64,000 nt of DNA from Clostridium sp. AM58-1XD. GTDB taxonomy: Bacteria; Bacillota; Clostridia; Lachnospirales; Lachnospiraceae. Where the stretch lies: contig NZ_QSDR01000001.1 in assembly GCF_003464085.1 (NCBI RefSeq), forward strand, positions 1 to 64,000, in the 5' to 3' direction. The notes beneath the pieces are model-generated. The model searched no databases. It was not told where the DNA came from and was given only the letters and a program-made list of their open reading frames with translations. The position numbers were made by a program, and so were the translations under genes. Below are positions 18,372-27,880 of this stretch, one piece after another. Positions within the stretch are counted from its first letter, which is position 1. Each line of letters opens with the position of its first letter.

Positions 18372-19625
18372 ATGGTGCAAGATAATTGTGAACTGCTGTT
18401 TGAATATTTGAGAAGTATCCTTTATGACCAGAAGACGGATCAGCTGGATTTGGAAAAGCTGGATGAACCATACCGGAAACTGGGAGCAGGGCTTCAGCTT
18501 CTGCAGGAAGCAGTGGAAGAGATGCTTCTATACTCTGCAGATATTTCCAGGGGAAATCTGTCGGGCAGATTCCCTTCCAGAGATAATCCGTTGTGTGTGA
18601 ACCTCAAAAATATGCATGCTAATTTAAGGCATCTCACATGGCAGGCAAAACAGGTGGCAGCAGGAGACTATTCCCAGCACGTATCATATCTCGGAGAATT
18701 TTCCGAAGCTTTTAACACTATGACGGCTCAGCTGAAAGAGCGGGAAGCGCTTCTGAAGAAAGAAGCTGAAAAGGCTGAAAAAAAGGCGGAAGTCATTGAA
18801 GAGTATAATGAACTCCTTGTAGAAATGACGAGAAAGAGGAAGGAATGGATTCTCGTAATCGATGCTGAAAACCGCGATATTGTATACTGCAATAAGAGGA
18901 AAGAAGAGAAAAAGGTCGATTCCGTTTTCTGCAATCTGTGTGTTCACAGGCTTTCGTTCCGAAACAGCATCGTAAACTGGCAGGATAATGAGCAGTATAA
19001 GGTATGGGAAATGGGCGATGAAGAGCAGGGCTTTTTCCGCATTACCACCTTTCATATCGAATGGCGCGGGCGCAATTCCTACGCGCATATCGTAGTGGAC
19101 GTAACAGATGAAAAGAAAGAAGCCAGGCAGCTTACCAGCAAGGCATATTTTGATCCGTCCACAGGAATTCGGAACAGGCTGTTTTTCAGCGAATATATGG
19201 AAACGCTTCTGAGGGAAAAAGCCGATTTGGTTTTGTGCTATCTGGATATGGACGGCCTGAAGTATGTGAATGACCAGTTCGGCCACAATGAGGGGGACAA
19301 TTATATCGCCAGCTTTGTGTCCGCGATTAAAAACACGTTATGTGTTACCGATTTGTTTGCAAGAATCGGCGGGGATGAATTCTGCGTGATTATACAAAAT
19401 GGAGAAAAAGAAGCGGTGGAACAGCGGTTTGCAGATGCGCTGGAATGTTTTGTGAGAGAAAATGTAAAAAAATATCCGGCCAGCTTCAGCTATGGAGTGG
19501 TGGAAATCAAGGGAAAGACCAATTCATTGACCGTAGAAGAAATCATTAAACTGGCGGATGCCAGGATGTACGAATGTAAAAGAAGGAATAAAAAGAAATA
19601 TTACGGCAGCAGCAAAGAAGAGTAA
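18372..19625 (+). CDS. Diguanylate cyclase (cytosolic, PAS-GGDEF)
   Basis: The protein has 417 residues and no membrane helix. The N-terminal helical region contains a HAMP-like stretch (ADISRGNLSGRFPSRDNPLC; GDYSQHVSYLGEFSEAFNTM), then a coiled coil (about 120-150), a PAS-like domain with CNLCVHR, and a C-terminal GGDEF domain with intact ARIGGDEFCVI. I see no RxxD inhibitory site. It should make c-di-GMP. The coiled coil suggests dimer control. The V4R gene directly upstream is the likely input partner. Confidence 0.92.
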   Translation: MVQDNCELLFEYLRSILYDQKTDQLDLEKLDEPYRKLGAGLQLLQEAVEEMLLYSADISRGNLSGRFPSRDNPLCVNLKNMHANLRHLTWQAKQVAAGDYSQHVSYLGEFSEAFNTMTAQLKEREALLKKEAEKAEKKAEVIEEYNELLVEMTRKRKEWILVIDAENRDIVYCNKRKEEKKVDSVFCNLCVHRLSFRNSIVNWQDNEQYKVWEMGDEEQGFFRITTFHIEWRGRNSYAHIVVDVTDEKKEARQLTSKAYFDPSTGIRNRLFFSEYMETLLREKADLVLCYLDMDGLKYVNDQFGHNEGDNYIASFVSAIKNTLCVTDLFARIGGDEFCVIIQNGEKEAVEQRFADALECFVRENVKKYPASFSYGVVEIKGKTNSLTVEEIIKLADARMYECKRRNKKKYYGSSKEE

Positions 19626-19637
19626 ATGCCGATATCG

Positions 19638-19684
19638 ATACCGGAGCACGAACCTGAACAGCAGGTGTCGGCCCCGGTATTTTG
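19638..19684 (+). terminator. Terminator-like hairpin after the diguanylate cyclase
   Basis: ATACCGG / CCGGTAT enclose an inner CCTG / CAGG pair and are followed by TTTT. A new promoter starts 36 bases further on. Confidence 0.55.
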
Positions 19685-19719
19685 CAATCGGCGGGGACTA
19701 TCCATTGAACTTTAATAAG

Positions 19720-19748
19720 TTGACTATCCGAACGACCGAACGTATAAT
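19720..19748 (+). promoter_or_regulatory. Sigma-A promoter of the antiporter gene
   Basis: TTGACT (19720-19725), 17 bases, TATAAT (19743-19748): close to consensus. The transcript would have a leader of roughly 110 bases before the ATG at 19866. I could not match this leader to a known riboswitch. Confidence 0.8.
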
Positions 19749-19865
19749 TATATATTATATATTGAAGACTTTCGTTTCCAGAGCGGACTCTGTCCGGACG
19801 GCTGAAAAGAGGTCCGTGATGTGAGGCCCTTAGTTCCCATGAAAAAGGGATAAGGAGGTGTTCTT

Positions 19866-21086
19866 ATGGCACTGTTTCAGGTAGAAATGGAAGGTACGGC
19901 CGGCATTCTGCTGGCATTGTGCCTGATCCTGCTGGCCGGTTTTTTATTTACAAGGGTGACAAATCTGTTCCGGCTGCCGAAGGTGACAGGATACATCATC
20001 GTCGGAGTCCTGATTGGGCCGGGGGTTATGAGGCTGATCCCCGCCGGGCTTGTAGAACATATGGACTTTGTCAGCGACATTGCACTGGCGTGCATAGCCT
20101 TTGGTGTAGGAAAGTTTTTTAAAGTGGAAGAACTGAAGAAGACGGGCAAGGGAATCTTTGTGATTACGGTGGCTGAATCACTGACGGCCGGCTTCCTGGT
20201 TACTGCCGTCACCAGACTGCTGTTTGGAACGTCGCTGGATTTTGCGCTCCTTTTAGGCGCCGTTGCTACGGCTACCGCTCCTGCCAGCACCATCATGACG
20301 ATTAAGCAGTATCATGCAAAAGGAAATTTTGTACGGATTCTTCTTCAAGTTGTGGCGCTGGATGATGCCGTGTGCCTGCTCGCATTCAGCCTTGCATCCG
20401 CCGTTGTAACAGCGGATTTTGGCGGAGCGCTGAACGGAAAAGATGTGGTGCTGCCGCTGGTCTACAACGTTCTGGCCCTCGTCTTGGGAGCGTCCTGCGC
20501 TCTGATTCTGAAAAAGATCATGACGCCTGACAGAAGCAAGGACAGCAGGCTGATTCTCCTTCTGGCCGGACTGTTAGGAATCTCCGGTCTCTGTGCGCTG
20601 GTGGATGTATCTCCGCTTCTGGCCTGCATGGTTTTCGGCGCCGTCTATATCAATACGACGAAAGACAAAAAACTGATTCATCAGCTGGATAATTTCACGC
20701 CGCCGTTGATGGCCCTCTTTTTTATTGAATCCGGCATGAAGCTGGATATCGATTCGCTGAAAACGGCCGGAGTGATCGGGATCGTATATTTTATTACGCG
20801 GATTGTGGGGAAATATGCAGGGGCATGGCTGTCATGCCGGGCTGTGCACATGGATAAAAATGTAGCGGATTATCTGGGATTCGGCCTTGTTCCACAGGCA
20901 GGAGTATCCATCGGCCTGGCGGCGCTGGGACAGAGAATTCTGCCGCCGGAGGTAGGAAAACAGCTGTTAACGATTATTCTGTCGTCTTCCGTTCTCTATG
21001 AGATGGTTGGTCCTGCCTGCGCAAAATTTGCGATTCTGCGTTCAGGATGCGTAAAAGATAAGACAAAGCATGCAGAAATCCAGTGA
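19866..21086 (+). CDS. Cation/proton antiporter (CPA2/KefB-NhaS-like)
   Basis: This 406-residue protein has about 12 hydrophobic segments. Typical features of the Na/H exchanger domain are RLPKVTGYIIVGVLIGPG in helix 2, the ATATAPASTIM segment, VALDDAVCLLAF with paired Asp residues of the ion-binding site, and GLVPQAGVSIGLA near the C-terminus. No TrkA-N regulatory domain follows. The ion (Na+ or K+) cannot be decided. The RBS AAGGAGGT is strong. Its 3' end overlaps the start of the next gene. Confidence 0.9.
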   Translation: MALFQVEMEGTAGILLALCLILLAGFLFTRVTNLFRLPKVTGYIIVGVLIGPGVMRLIPAGLVEHMDFVSDIALACIAFGVGKFFKVEELKKTGKGIFVITVAESLTAGFLVTAVTRLLFGTSLDFALLLGAVATATAPASTIMTIKQYHAKGNFVRILLQVVALDDAVCLLAFSLASAVVTADFGGALNGKDVVLPLVYNVLALVLGASCALILKKIMTPDRSKDSRLILLLAGLLGISGLCALVDVSPLLACMVFGAVYINTTKDKKLIHQLDNFTPPLMALFFIESGMKLDIDSLKTAGVIGIVYFITRIVGKYAGAWLSCRAVHMDKNVADYLGFGLVPQAGVSIGLAALGQRILPPEVGKQLLTIILSSSVLYEMVGPACAKFAILRSGCVKDKTKHAEIQ

Positions 21087-21945
21087 CGGGGAGGCAAAAA
21101 TACAGATGATTCACGGCGAAATTAAAATCAGTGAAATTGATTATGAACAGAGCTTTTCCAGTCTGTTTCCGGCTGTCCTTAACAAGTGTGCAAAAATGGA
21201 GACGACGAATCTGCTGGTCCGTTTTCAAAAGAAAATGGGAGAGGACTCAATAACGGCCGTTTTGGGTATTCTGGAGCTGCTTCCTCAAAGGAGAAAAAGC
21301 GAGCTTCTGTGCCGCCTCGTCATGTTCTATGGGCAGGAGCTTGCCGTTTTGACAAACCGTTTTCTGGAAAAGGACGAATTGGGAAGGAACTTTAAGATTG
21401 GAGATATCTCCATGATACAGGACGAGGAGGAGAGGCTTCTGCTCTGTCTGCAGGATGTAAAAGTGGATTACAACGGCCTTATGCAGAGTGAACTGGTTCA
21501 TCAGAAGATCGGCGATGCGGCAGGCAGGCTGGCGGAAAAGCTGGGCGGCAGTATATTCAGGCATATTGCGGAAGGCAGCGTCAATCTGGCGGCAAACGCC
21601 TTTGTGAATATGGCACCTGACGGAGTGGAAAAGAGTATTATTTCCATCATGGAGAGAGAAGAAGTGAAAGAAAAACTGCTCAGATGGGCGGAGGAAAAGG
21701 TTCAAAAGAAGGGAATCTGTCTTTGGCTGGAGGATTTGAGCTTGATACAGGGAGATACAGACTATGCGGGAAATGCAGACGTTGCAGACAGGGAAAGAAG
21801 TGAAAATGAAATGAAACAGGAAATTTTTCAGAAGGGGAAGCTGGAAATTCCATGGGAGCTGGAGGAAGAGCTGCTGGATGCAGCGGCAGAATATCTGAAA
21901 TCACTTCTGAAGGAAAGGGGCCAGAATACGGGACTGATGAAATAA
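21070..21945 (+). CDS. Uncharacterised cytosolic protein
   Basis: I do not recognise a family. The frame codes for up to 291 residues, mostly charged helices with no signal peptide or membrane segment (LVRFQKKMGEDSITAVLGIL; LLQRRKSELLCRLVMFYGQE-like stretch; LDAAAEYLKSLLKERG at the end). The ATG at 21070 lies inside the antiporter gene. An alternative start at 21106 has GGGGAGG 11 bases before it and is at least as likely. The overlap suggests co-expression with the antiporter. Confidence 0.65.
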   Translation: MQKSSDGEAKIQMIHGEIKISEIDYEQSFSSLFPAVLNKCAKMETTNLLVRFQKKMGEDSITAVLGILELLPQRRKSELLCRLVMFYGQELAVLTNRFLEKDELGRNFKIGDISMIQDEEERLLLCLQDVKVDYNGLMQSELVHQKIGDAAGRLAEKLGGSIFRHIAEGSVNLAANAFVNMAPDGVEKSIISIMEREEVKEKLLRWAEEKVQKKGICLWLEDLSLIQGDTDYAGNADVADRERSENEMKQEIFQKGKLEIPWELEEELLDAAAEYLKSLLKERGQNTGLMK

Positions 21946-21970
21946 CGGTCTTTCATTTTAAATCTAACGA

Positions 21971-24900
21971 ATGGGGAAAGCAGGTAAATACGGCGTGGGA
22001 ACGAATACAGATACAAAGGATAAACAGCATTTGGAAGAGGTGAAAAGCTTGCCAGCCTCATTATGCATAAGCACTATTGTGAACATGATATAGAATGGAT
22101 TACGGGCATGTTTTCGCCGCAGTTTTCCTGGCTTGGGACGGGAGAGGAAGAGTGCCTGACAGGGAGGGCTGCGTGTGTAAACCAGTTTCTGAATTTAAAG
22201 GGGGCAATACCAAAGTGTAATATCTGGGACGAACAATATGATGTGATATGTCCGTCCGAGGGGATATATGTGGTTATGGGACGGATGTGGATTGCGACGG
22301 ACCCCAGTTCCGAGATGTATCTGAAAGTTCATCAGAGGGTGACTTTCGTATTTCAGGATACGGACGAAGGGGTGAAATGCGCCCATATCCACTGTTCCAA
22401 TCCATACCAGGAGATGATGGCTGGAGAACATTTTCCGGATAAAATCGGCAGGCAGTCTTACAATTACGTCCAGGAGCGCCTGGCGCTCCTGGAAGAGGAG
22501 ACGAAACAGCAGAACAGGCAGCTGGAAGTGATCATGTCATCGATTGCCGGAGGCCTTAAAATCAGCAATGATGATGATCAGTATTCTTTTGCATTTGTCA
22601 GCAGGGAAGCGGCCGCCCTGTTCGGCTATACGGTGGAAGAATTTATGGAAGCTACCGGAGGGACGGCGGTCGGAAACGTGTATCCGCCGGATCTGCCGAA
22701 AGCACTGGCCGACTGTGAAGAAGCGTTCCGGGACGGGGGCCTTGTATATTCAACGCGGTACCGTGTCCGCTGTAAGGACGGGAGCCTGAAATGGGTCATT
22801 GACAGTGGAAAAAAGGCTTTGAATGCAGAGGGCCAGTGGATGGTAAACAGTCTTTACCTGGATGTTACCCGGGCGGAAGAAGACGCACAGCGGCTGAGAG
22901 AACAGACAGAGCTTCTCACGAGTATTTATGATACGGTGCCGTGTGGAATTATTCGTTTTCTGCGGTGCAGTGACGGAAGCTACCGCCTGATCTCGCTGAA
23001 TAAGGCAGTGCTGCTGCTTATGGGATATGAAAACATGGAAGAAGGGTGCAGCGACTGGCAGGAGGGCATGCTGGGAGCTGTGGCGGAAGAAGATCGAATC
23101 AAGCTGCAGGAAACGTACCAAGAGCTGAAAAGGATTGGCGACAGGAGAGATGGGGAATACAAAGTGCGGTGGAAGGATGGTTCCGAACACTGGATGGAAG
23201 GAACCAGCATGATTGTCGGACTGACTTCCGATGGAGAGGCCGTCATGCAGCGCACAATCGTGGATATCACCCAGCGTAAAGCCCTTCAGAGACGGCTGAG
23301 CCGGGAACAGGATATGTATCGCGTGGCGATGGAAGCCAGTTCTTCCGTTATGTTCGAATACCTGATAGACTCAGACTGCTTTATCAGCTATGAACCGAGG
23401 GAAGGGCGGGGAGTAATCCGCAATGAAATTAAGAATTATTCCAGCGTACTGCGGACAGACAGGATCGTCCATCCGGACGATGTGCCTACGGTAATTGATA
23501 ATATCTGCAACGGACGAACAGAGGTATTTGAAGTCCGCTGTACTGTCCCGAACGGAGCGCAGGACGAATACATCTGGTACAGGGCGGACAGCAGGATGAT
23601 TATAGAAGAGGGAAGCTAAGCCGTGTCGTAGGCGCACTTCACAATATTCACAGCATGAAATCAAAACTGTCGGAAAACAGTGAGCGCCTTTACATGAGCC
23701 AGTCGGCGTTGCAGGCGATCAATGGCGTTTATGTCAGCATTTTTTATGTAGATTTGCAGCAGGACAGCTATTATGCAGTGCGTATGCCGGAAGCCTATAA
23801 GGGGACTGGCCTGCCGCGGACCGGAAGCTATTCTTTAGACCTGTGCAGCCATATTCTGAGAGACATTGATTCTTCAGATAAAAAAAAGGTCGCGGATATC
23901 TGCGACAGAGGCCGGCTGCTCAGAGAACTGACAGGAAAAAATGAACATATAGAGGTGGAGTTCAGAAATAGCCAGCCTTCTCTGTGGCTGCGTATGGAAG
24001 CGCATCCGGTGGCGTCAAACGGCGGCAGCCCGAAAACGGTCATCATCGCTTTCCGAAATATCAGCGCAGAAAAACAGAGGGAACTGGAATATTATGAAGA
24101 AGAAAAAAGGGCGAAGGTCGCTTTGGAAGAGGCGTATGCGTCATTAAACCGCGCCAGTCAGGCAAAGTCCGATTTCCTTTCTAAGATGAGCCATGATATC
24201 CGTACCCCGATGAACGCGATCCTGGGAATGACGGCCATTGCAGAAAAAAATATTGGAAATGATGAAAAGATTGCGGACTGTCTGTCCAAGATAAACCTTT
24301 CAGGCAGCCATCTTCTTGGACTGATCAATGAAGTGCTGGATATGTCTAAGATTGAATCAGGAAATGTGAGCCTGAATGAGAACGAATTCCGCCTGAACGA
24401 CATTTTGAAGGAGACGGCTCAGATTATTAAACCGGATATGGAACGAAAACACCAGCATTTTTCCGTCAATGTCAAGGATCTCGAACACGATGCCGTACAT
24501 GGGGATGATGTCCGTGTAAAACAGATTCTGCTCAACCTGCTGTCAAACGCCGTGAAATACACACGGGACGAAGGCCATATTTCTGTCAGGCTGGAAGAGA
24601 AACTTTCCAGTGAAACAGGAGTGGGCTGCTTTGAATTTGCGGTAGAAGACGATGGCATAGGCATGGCGCCGGAATTTTTAGAGAAACTGTTTCTTCCGTT
24701 TGAACGGGCGGAGGATTCCCGCGTCAGCCAGGTACAGGGAACCGGACTCGGACTGGCGATTACCCGCAGCCTCGTCCAGATGATGAATGGAACGATACAG
24801 GTGGAAAGCAGGCTGAACTGCGGAACGGTGTTCACGGCGACCCTGTATCTGAAACTGGTGCAGGGAGATGGAACGGACCAGGCGGGAACAGCTTCCGGGG

Positions 24901-25334
24901 TTCCGAAGGTACAGGCCTCGTTTGATCCTGGAACACGGGTTTTGCTGGCAGAGGACAATCTTCTCAATCAGGAGATCGTGGTAGAACTGCTTTCCCTTTC
25001 CGGAATTCAGACCGTGTGCACATCGAATGGACAGGAAACCGTGGAGCGATTCACTTCGGATCCTCCGGGAACATATCAGATCATTCTGATGGACATTCAG
25101 ATGCCGGTGCTGGACGGTTATGGCGCGGCAAGGGCAATCAGGAGACTGGGGGAAGGGGGAGGACGGCCAGATGCGGCGGAAATTCCGATTATAGCGCTTA
25201 CAGCCAATGCGTTTGCAGATGATGCTTATCAGGCAAAACAGGCCGGAATGAACGAACATGTGGCAAAGCCTCTGGAAATCAACAGACTTCTGGATGTCAT
25301 GCACGATTGGATAAAGTCGAAAAAAGAAAGCTGA
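21971..25334 (+). CDS. Hybrid sensor histidine kinase with N-terminal SnoaL-like and PAS domains, two frame breaks
   Basis: Reconstructed, this is about 1,120 residues. Order: an SnoaL/NTF2-like region (ITGMFSPQFSWLGTGEEE; YVVMGRMWIA), several PAS domains, HisKA with KMSHDIRTPMNAILG (phospho-His codon 24192-24194), HATPase (NLLSNAVKYT, DDGIGMA, GTGLGLAI), and one receiver (IILMDIQMPVLDG). No membrane helix is visible, so it is cytosolic. The frame is broken twice. Adding an A at 22043-22046 joins LEEVK to KLASLIMHKHY. Adding an A at 23613-23614 joins EEGK to LSRVVGALHNIHSM. The exact start (ATG 21971 or GTG 21987 region) is uncertain. There is no response regulator gene next to it. Confidence 0.85.
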
Positions 25335-25389
25335 ACGGGAGCTTATACTGTAAATTTTTAGATAGACGGACAGGAAAGGGGACAGGAGA

Positions 25390-25956
25390 ATGGCTGTAAG
25401 GGCAAATGGCGCAAGTACTGTGGAGAATTCAGCAAAACGGAAGTTTGCCCAGGCGCTGGAAGAACTATTGAAAGGAAAGAACCTGGACGATATCCAGGTG
25501 AGTGAAATCGTTTTGAAAGCCGGTCTGTCCCGCAGGACATTTTACCGTCATTTTCAGGATAAATATGATCTGGCAAGCTGGTTCTTTTCCCAGTTCTTTG
25601 AAGGGAGCTTCGGGCAGATTACGGAAGGCGCCGACTGGGAAACTGCTTTTTTGAAGTATCTTGCCATCTGTGAGCAGAAAGCGGCCGTTCTCAGGAACGC
25701 TTATTCCAGCCGTGATGTGAATGGTCTCAGAAATTACGACATCGACGTAACCAGGAAGACGTATGAAACGTATTTAATTGCAAAGGGCGCCGATATCCGG
25801 TCGAAAGAGATGAAATTTGCCATTGAAATTGCGGCCAGAGGCGGCACGGACATGGTGATCCGGTGGCTGATCTGCGGAATGAAGGAAGAAAAGGAAGTGC
25901 TGGCAGATCTGATTAAACGGACGCTGCCCCGGGAAGTGCTGGCCTATCTGGAATAA
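25390..25956 (+). CDS. TetR/AcrR family transcriptional regulator
   Basis: The protein has 188 residues. An N-terminal helix-turn-helix (AKRKFAQALEELLKGKNLDDIQVSEIVLKAGLSRRTFYRHFQDKYDL) is followed by an all-helical ligand domain of the clostridial TetR type with TMVIRW-like C-terminal helices (GGTDMVIRWLICGMKEE). No adjacent target gene is obvious; the gene lies between a histidine kinase and the tyrS leader. It may be one candidate for the orphan palindrome in front of fabV, but nothing links them directly. Confidence 0.85.
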   Translation: MAVRANGASTVENSAKRKFAQALEELLKGKNLDDIQVSEIVLKAGLSRRTFYRHFQDKYDLASWFFSQFFEGSFGQITEGADWETAFLKYLAICEQKAAVLRNAYSSRDVNGLRNYDIDVTRKTYETYLIAKGADIRSKEMKFAIEIAARGGTDMVIRWLICGMKEEKEVLADLIKRTLPREVLAYLE

Positions 25957-26061
25957 AGAATCAGGAAAGCGGGATTGGTTCGAATCAGAGACTTCAGAAT
26001 GGCACACATGAGGCATTCTGTGACTTCCATTAGATGGAACCATCTGATAAAATGTGTGATG

Positions 26062-26336
26062 TAATAAGAAGGCTTTGACGGAACCAAGTAAGGCAGAAGT
26101 CCCTTGTCAGAGAGCATCCGGCCGGTGTGAGGATGCATGCGGATCTGTTCTGAATACCTTCCCGAGCTGCTTCCTGAACTGCATCCGCACAGTAGGGCAA
26201 GACGGGTGCGCCCGATAACGCGTATGTGTGCGTCAGCACACGATAAGGGGTATTCTGTGAGGAGTATCCGAACCAGAGGTGGTACCACGGAAATTACGAT
26301 TTCGTCCTCTGTCCTTTTGGGACAGGGGATTTTTTA
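26062..26336 (+). promoter_or_regulatory. T-box leader (tyrosine) of tyrS
   Basis: The T-box core AGGTGGTACCACGG (26277-26290) is intact and is followed by the terminator stem CCTCTGTCC / GGACAGGGG with a T6 tract (26306-26336). Upstream, the Stem I motifs AGTA, AGAGAGC and GGTGTGA are visible. The context GAA-TAC-CTTCC places a UAC tyrosine specifier at 26155-26157, consistent with the downstream gene. Uncharged tRNA-Tyr is expected to favour antitermination. Confidence 0.9.
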
Positions 26337-26337
26337 C

Positions 26338-26480
26338 TTTCCAGGAAGGACCTTGTTCTTGTAAAGCGCTTGATTCCTGGAAAGTAAAAAGCGCTCCGCT
26401 ATGAACAGCGTGCCCCGCTTTATCGGGTACTGCGCTCGGCGCGAGAGTTCGCTTTAGCGAAGTCTTGTTCATTCTATCAA
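26338..26480. repeat. Palindromic insertion between the T-box terminator and tyrS
   Basis: CTTTCCAGGAA / TTCCTGGAAAG forms a stem (26338-26390 region) around GACCTTGTTCTTG. A further group follows: AAAAAGCGCT, CCCCGCTTTATCGGG, GCGCTCGGCGCG, TTCGCTTTAGCGAA. ATGAACA / TGTTCAT close the second part. The first arm repeats the sequence at 10880. The block adds about 140 bases to the tyrS 5' leader and looks like inserted repeat DNA. Confidence 0.65.
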
Positions 26481-26494
26481 AGGAGGAAATTAAA

Positions 26495-27718
26495 ATGAGT
26501 ATTTATGAAGAACTGCAGGCCCGCGGGTTAATTGCCCAGGTCACGGATGAACCGGAAATTAAGGAACTGATTAATCATGGAGGCGCCCGGTTTTACATCG
26601 GATTTGACCCTACGGCAGATTCTCTTCATGTCGGCCATTTTATGGCATTGTGTCTGATGAAGCGGCTGCAGATGGCAGGCAATAAGCCGGTAGTGCTTTT
26701 GGGAGGAGGCACAGGGTTTATAGGGGATCCTTCCGGACGGACCGACATGCGGTCCATGATGACGCCGGAGACAATTCAGCACAATTGCAACTGCTTTAAA
26801 AAGCAGATGGAACGGTTTATCGAATTCGGGGAAGATAAAGCCATTATGGTCAATAATGCCGACTGGCTGTTGCAGCTGAATTACATCGACCTGCTGAGAG
26901 ATGTAGGCGCATGCTTTTCCGTCAACAACATGCTCCGGGCAGAATGCTACAGGCAGAGAATGGAAAAGGGGCTGAGCTTTTTTGAGTTCAACTATATGAT
27001 CATGCAGTCTTATGACTTTTTATACCTCCATGATCACTATGGCTGCAACATGCAGTTCGGCGGTGACGACCAGTGGAGCAATATGCTGGCAGGCACGGAT
27101 CTGATCCGGCGGAAAACAGGGGAAAATGCATATGCCATGACGATTACGCTGCTGATGAACAGCGAGGGTAACAAGATGGGAAAAACGGCAAACGGAGCCG
27201 TCTGGCTGGACCCTGAGAAGACATCGCCGTTCGAATTTTACCAGTATTGGAGAAATATCGGAGATCCGGACGTAATGAAATGTATCCGCATGCTGACCTT
27301 CCTGCCATTAGAGCAGATCGAAGAGATGGAACAATGGGATGACAGCCGCATTAATGAGAAGAAAGAAATTCTGGCATATGAACTTACGGCGCTGGTACAC
27401 GGAGAGGATGAGGCGGCAAAGGCGAAGACAGCTTCATACGCCCTGTTTGCAGGAGCGGGAGATGATTCCAGCATGCCTTCGACCGAACTGACGGGAGACC
27501 AGATATCGGAAGAGGGGGTGAATATCGTGGATCTGCTCATTCTCTGCAGGCTCGCGTCCAGCAGAAGCGAAGCGAGACGCCTGATCCAGCAGGGCGGAAT
27601 TACGGCGGGAGAAGAGAAGGTCGGGTCAGTTGAAGAGATGGTGCCTGTTTCTGCCTTGAGAGAGGGAATCAGGATACGAAAGGGGAAGAAAGTATTCCAT
27701 AAGGCGGTTATGAAATAG
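26495..27718 (+). CDS. tyrS: Tyrosyl-tRNA synthetase
   Basis: This class I synthetase charges tRNA-Tyr. It has 407 residues. The HIGH motif appears as HVGH (45-48), the KMSKS loop as KMGKT, and an S4-like RNA-binding domain forms the C-terminus (LASSRSEARRLIQQGGI). The ATG at 26495 has AAAGGAGG upstream. An in-frame upstream ATG at 26465 sits in the repeat block and lacks such a site. It is controlled by the T-box leader, so transcription rises when tRNA-Tyr is uncharged. A hairpin with GCAGA / TCTGC follows at 27760-27792. Confidence 0.96.
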   Translation: MSIYEELQARGLIAQVTDEPEIKELINHGGARFYIGFDPTADSLHVGHFMALCLMKRLQMAGNKPVVLLGGGTGFIGDPSGRTDMRSMMTPETIQHNCNCFKKQMERFIEFGEDKAIMVNNADWLLQLNYIDLLRDVGACFSVNNMLRAECYRQRMEKGLSFFEFNYMIMQSYDFLYLHDHYGCNMQFGGDDQWSNMLAGTDLIRRKTGENAYAMTITLLMNSEGNKMGKTANGAVWLDPEKTSPFEFYQYWRNIGDPDVMKCIRMLTFLPLEQIEEMEQWDDSRINEKKEILAYELTALVHGEDEAAKAKTASYALFAGAGDDSSMPSTELTGDQISEEGVNIVDLLILCRLASSRSEARRLIQQGGITAGEEKVGSVEEMVPVSALREGIRIRKGKKVFHKAVMK

Positions 27719-27774
27719 ACAATGGAAGCGATGCTTCTGGATAATACGGAGAAAATGAGGCAGATGACCGTCTA

Positions 27775-27804
27775 TTGACGATGGCCGTCTGCTTCTGCTA
27801 TAAT
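27775..27804 (+). promoter_or_regulatory. Sigma-A promoter of the AraC-type gene
   Basis: TTGACG (27775-27780), 18 bases, TATAAT (27799-27804). The elements overlap the tyrS terminator hairpin. They lie about 75 bases before the TTG start at 27881. Confidence 0.7.
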
Positions 27805-27880
27805 AAATCATCATTTGTTTTTGTGGAAAACGAAATTTTCATGATGAATCTATGGAGCAGGCGGGAGGGGGCAGGAAGCG

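Noticed and set aside
19749..19865. Possible riboswitch in the antiporter leader
   Set aside because: A leader of about 110 bases exists, but I could not find the core motifs of the Na+, yybP, ydaO or c-di-GMP classes.
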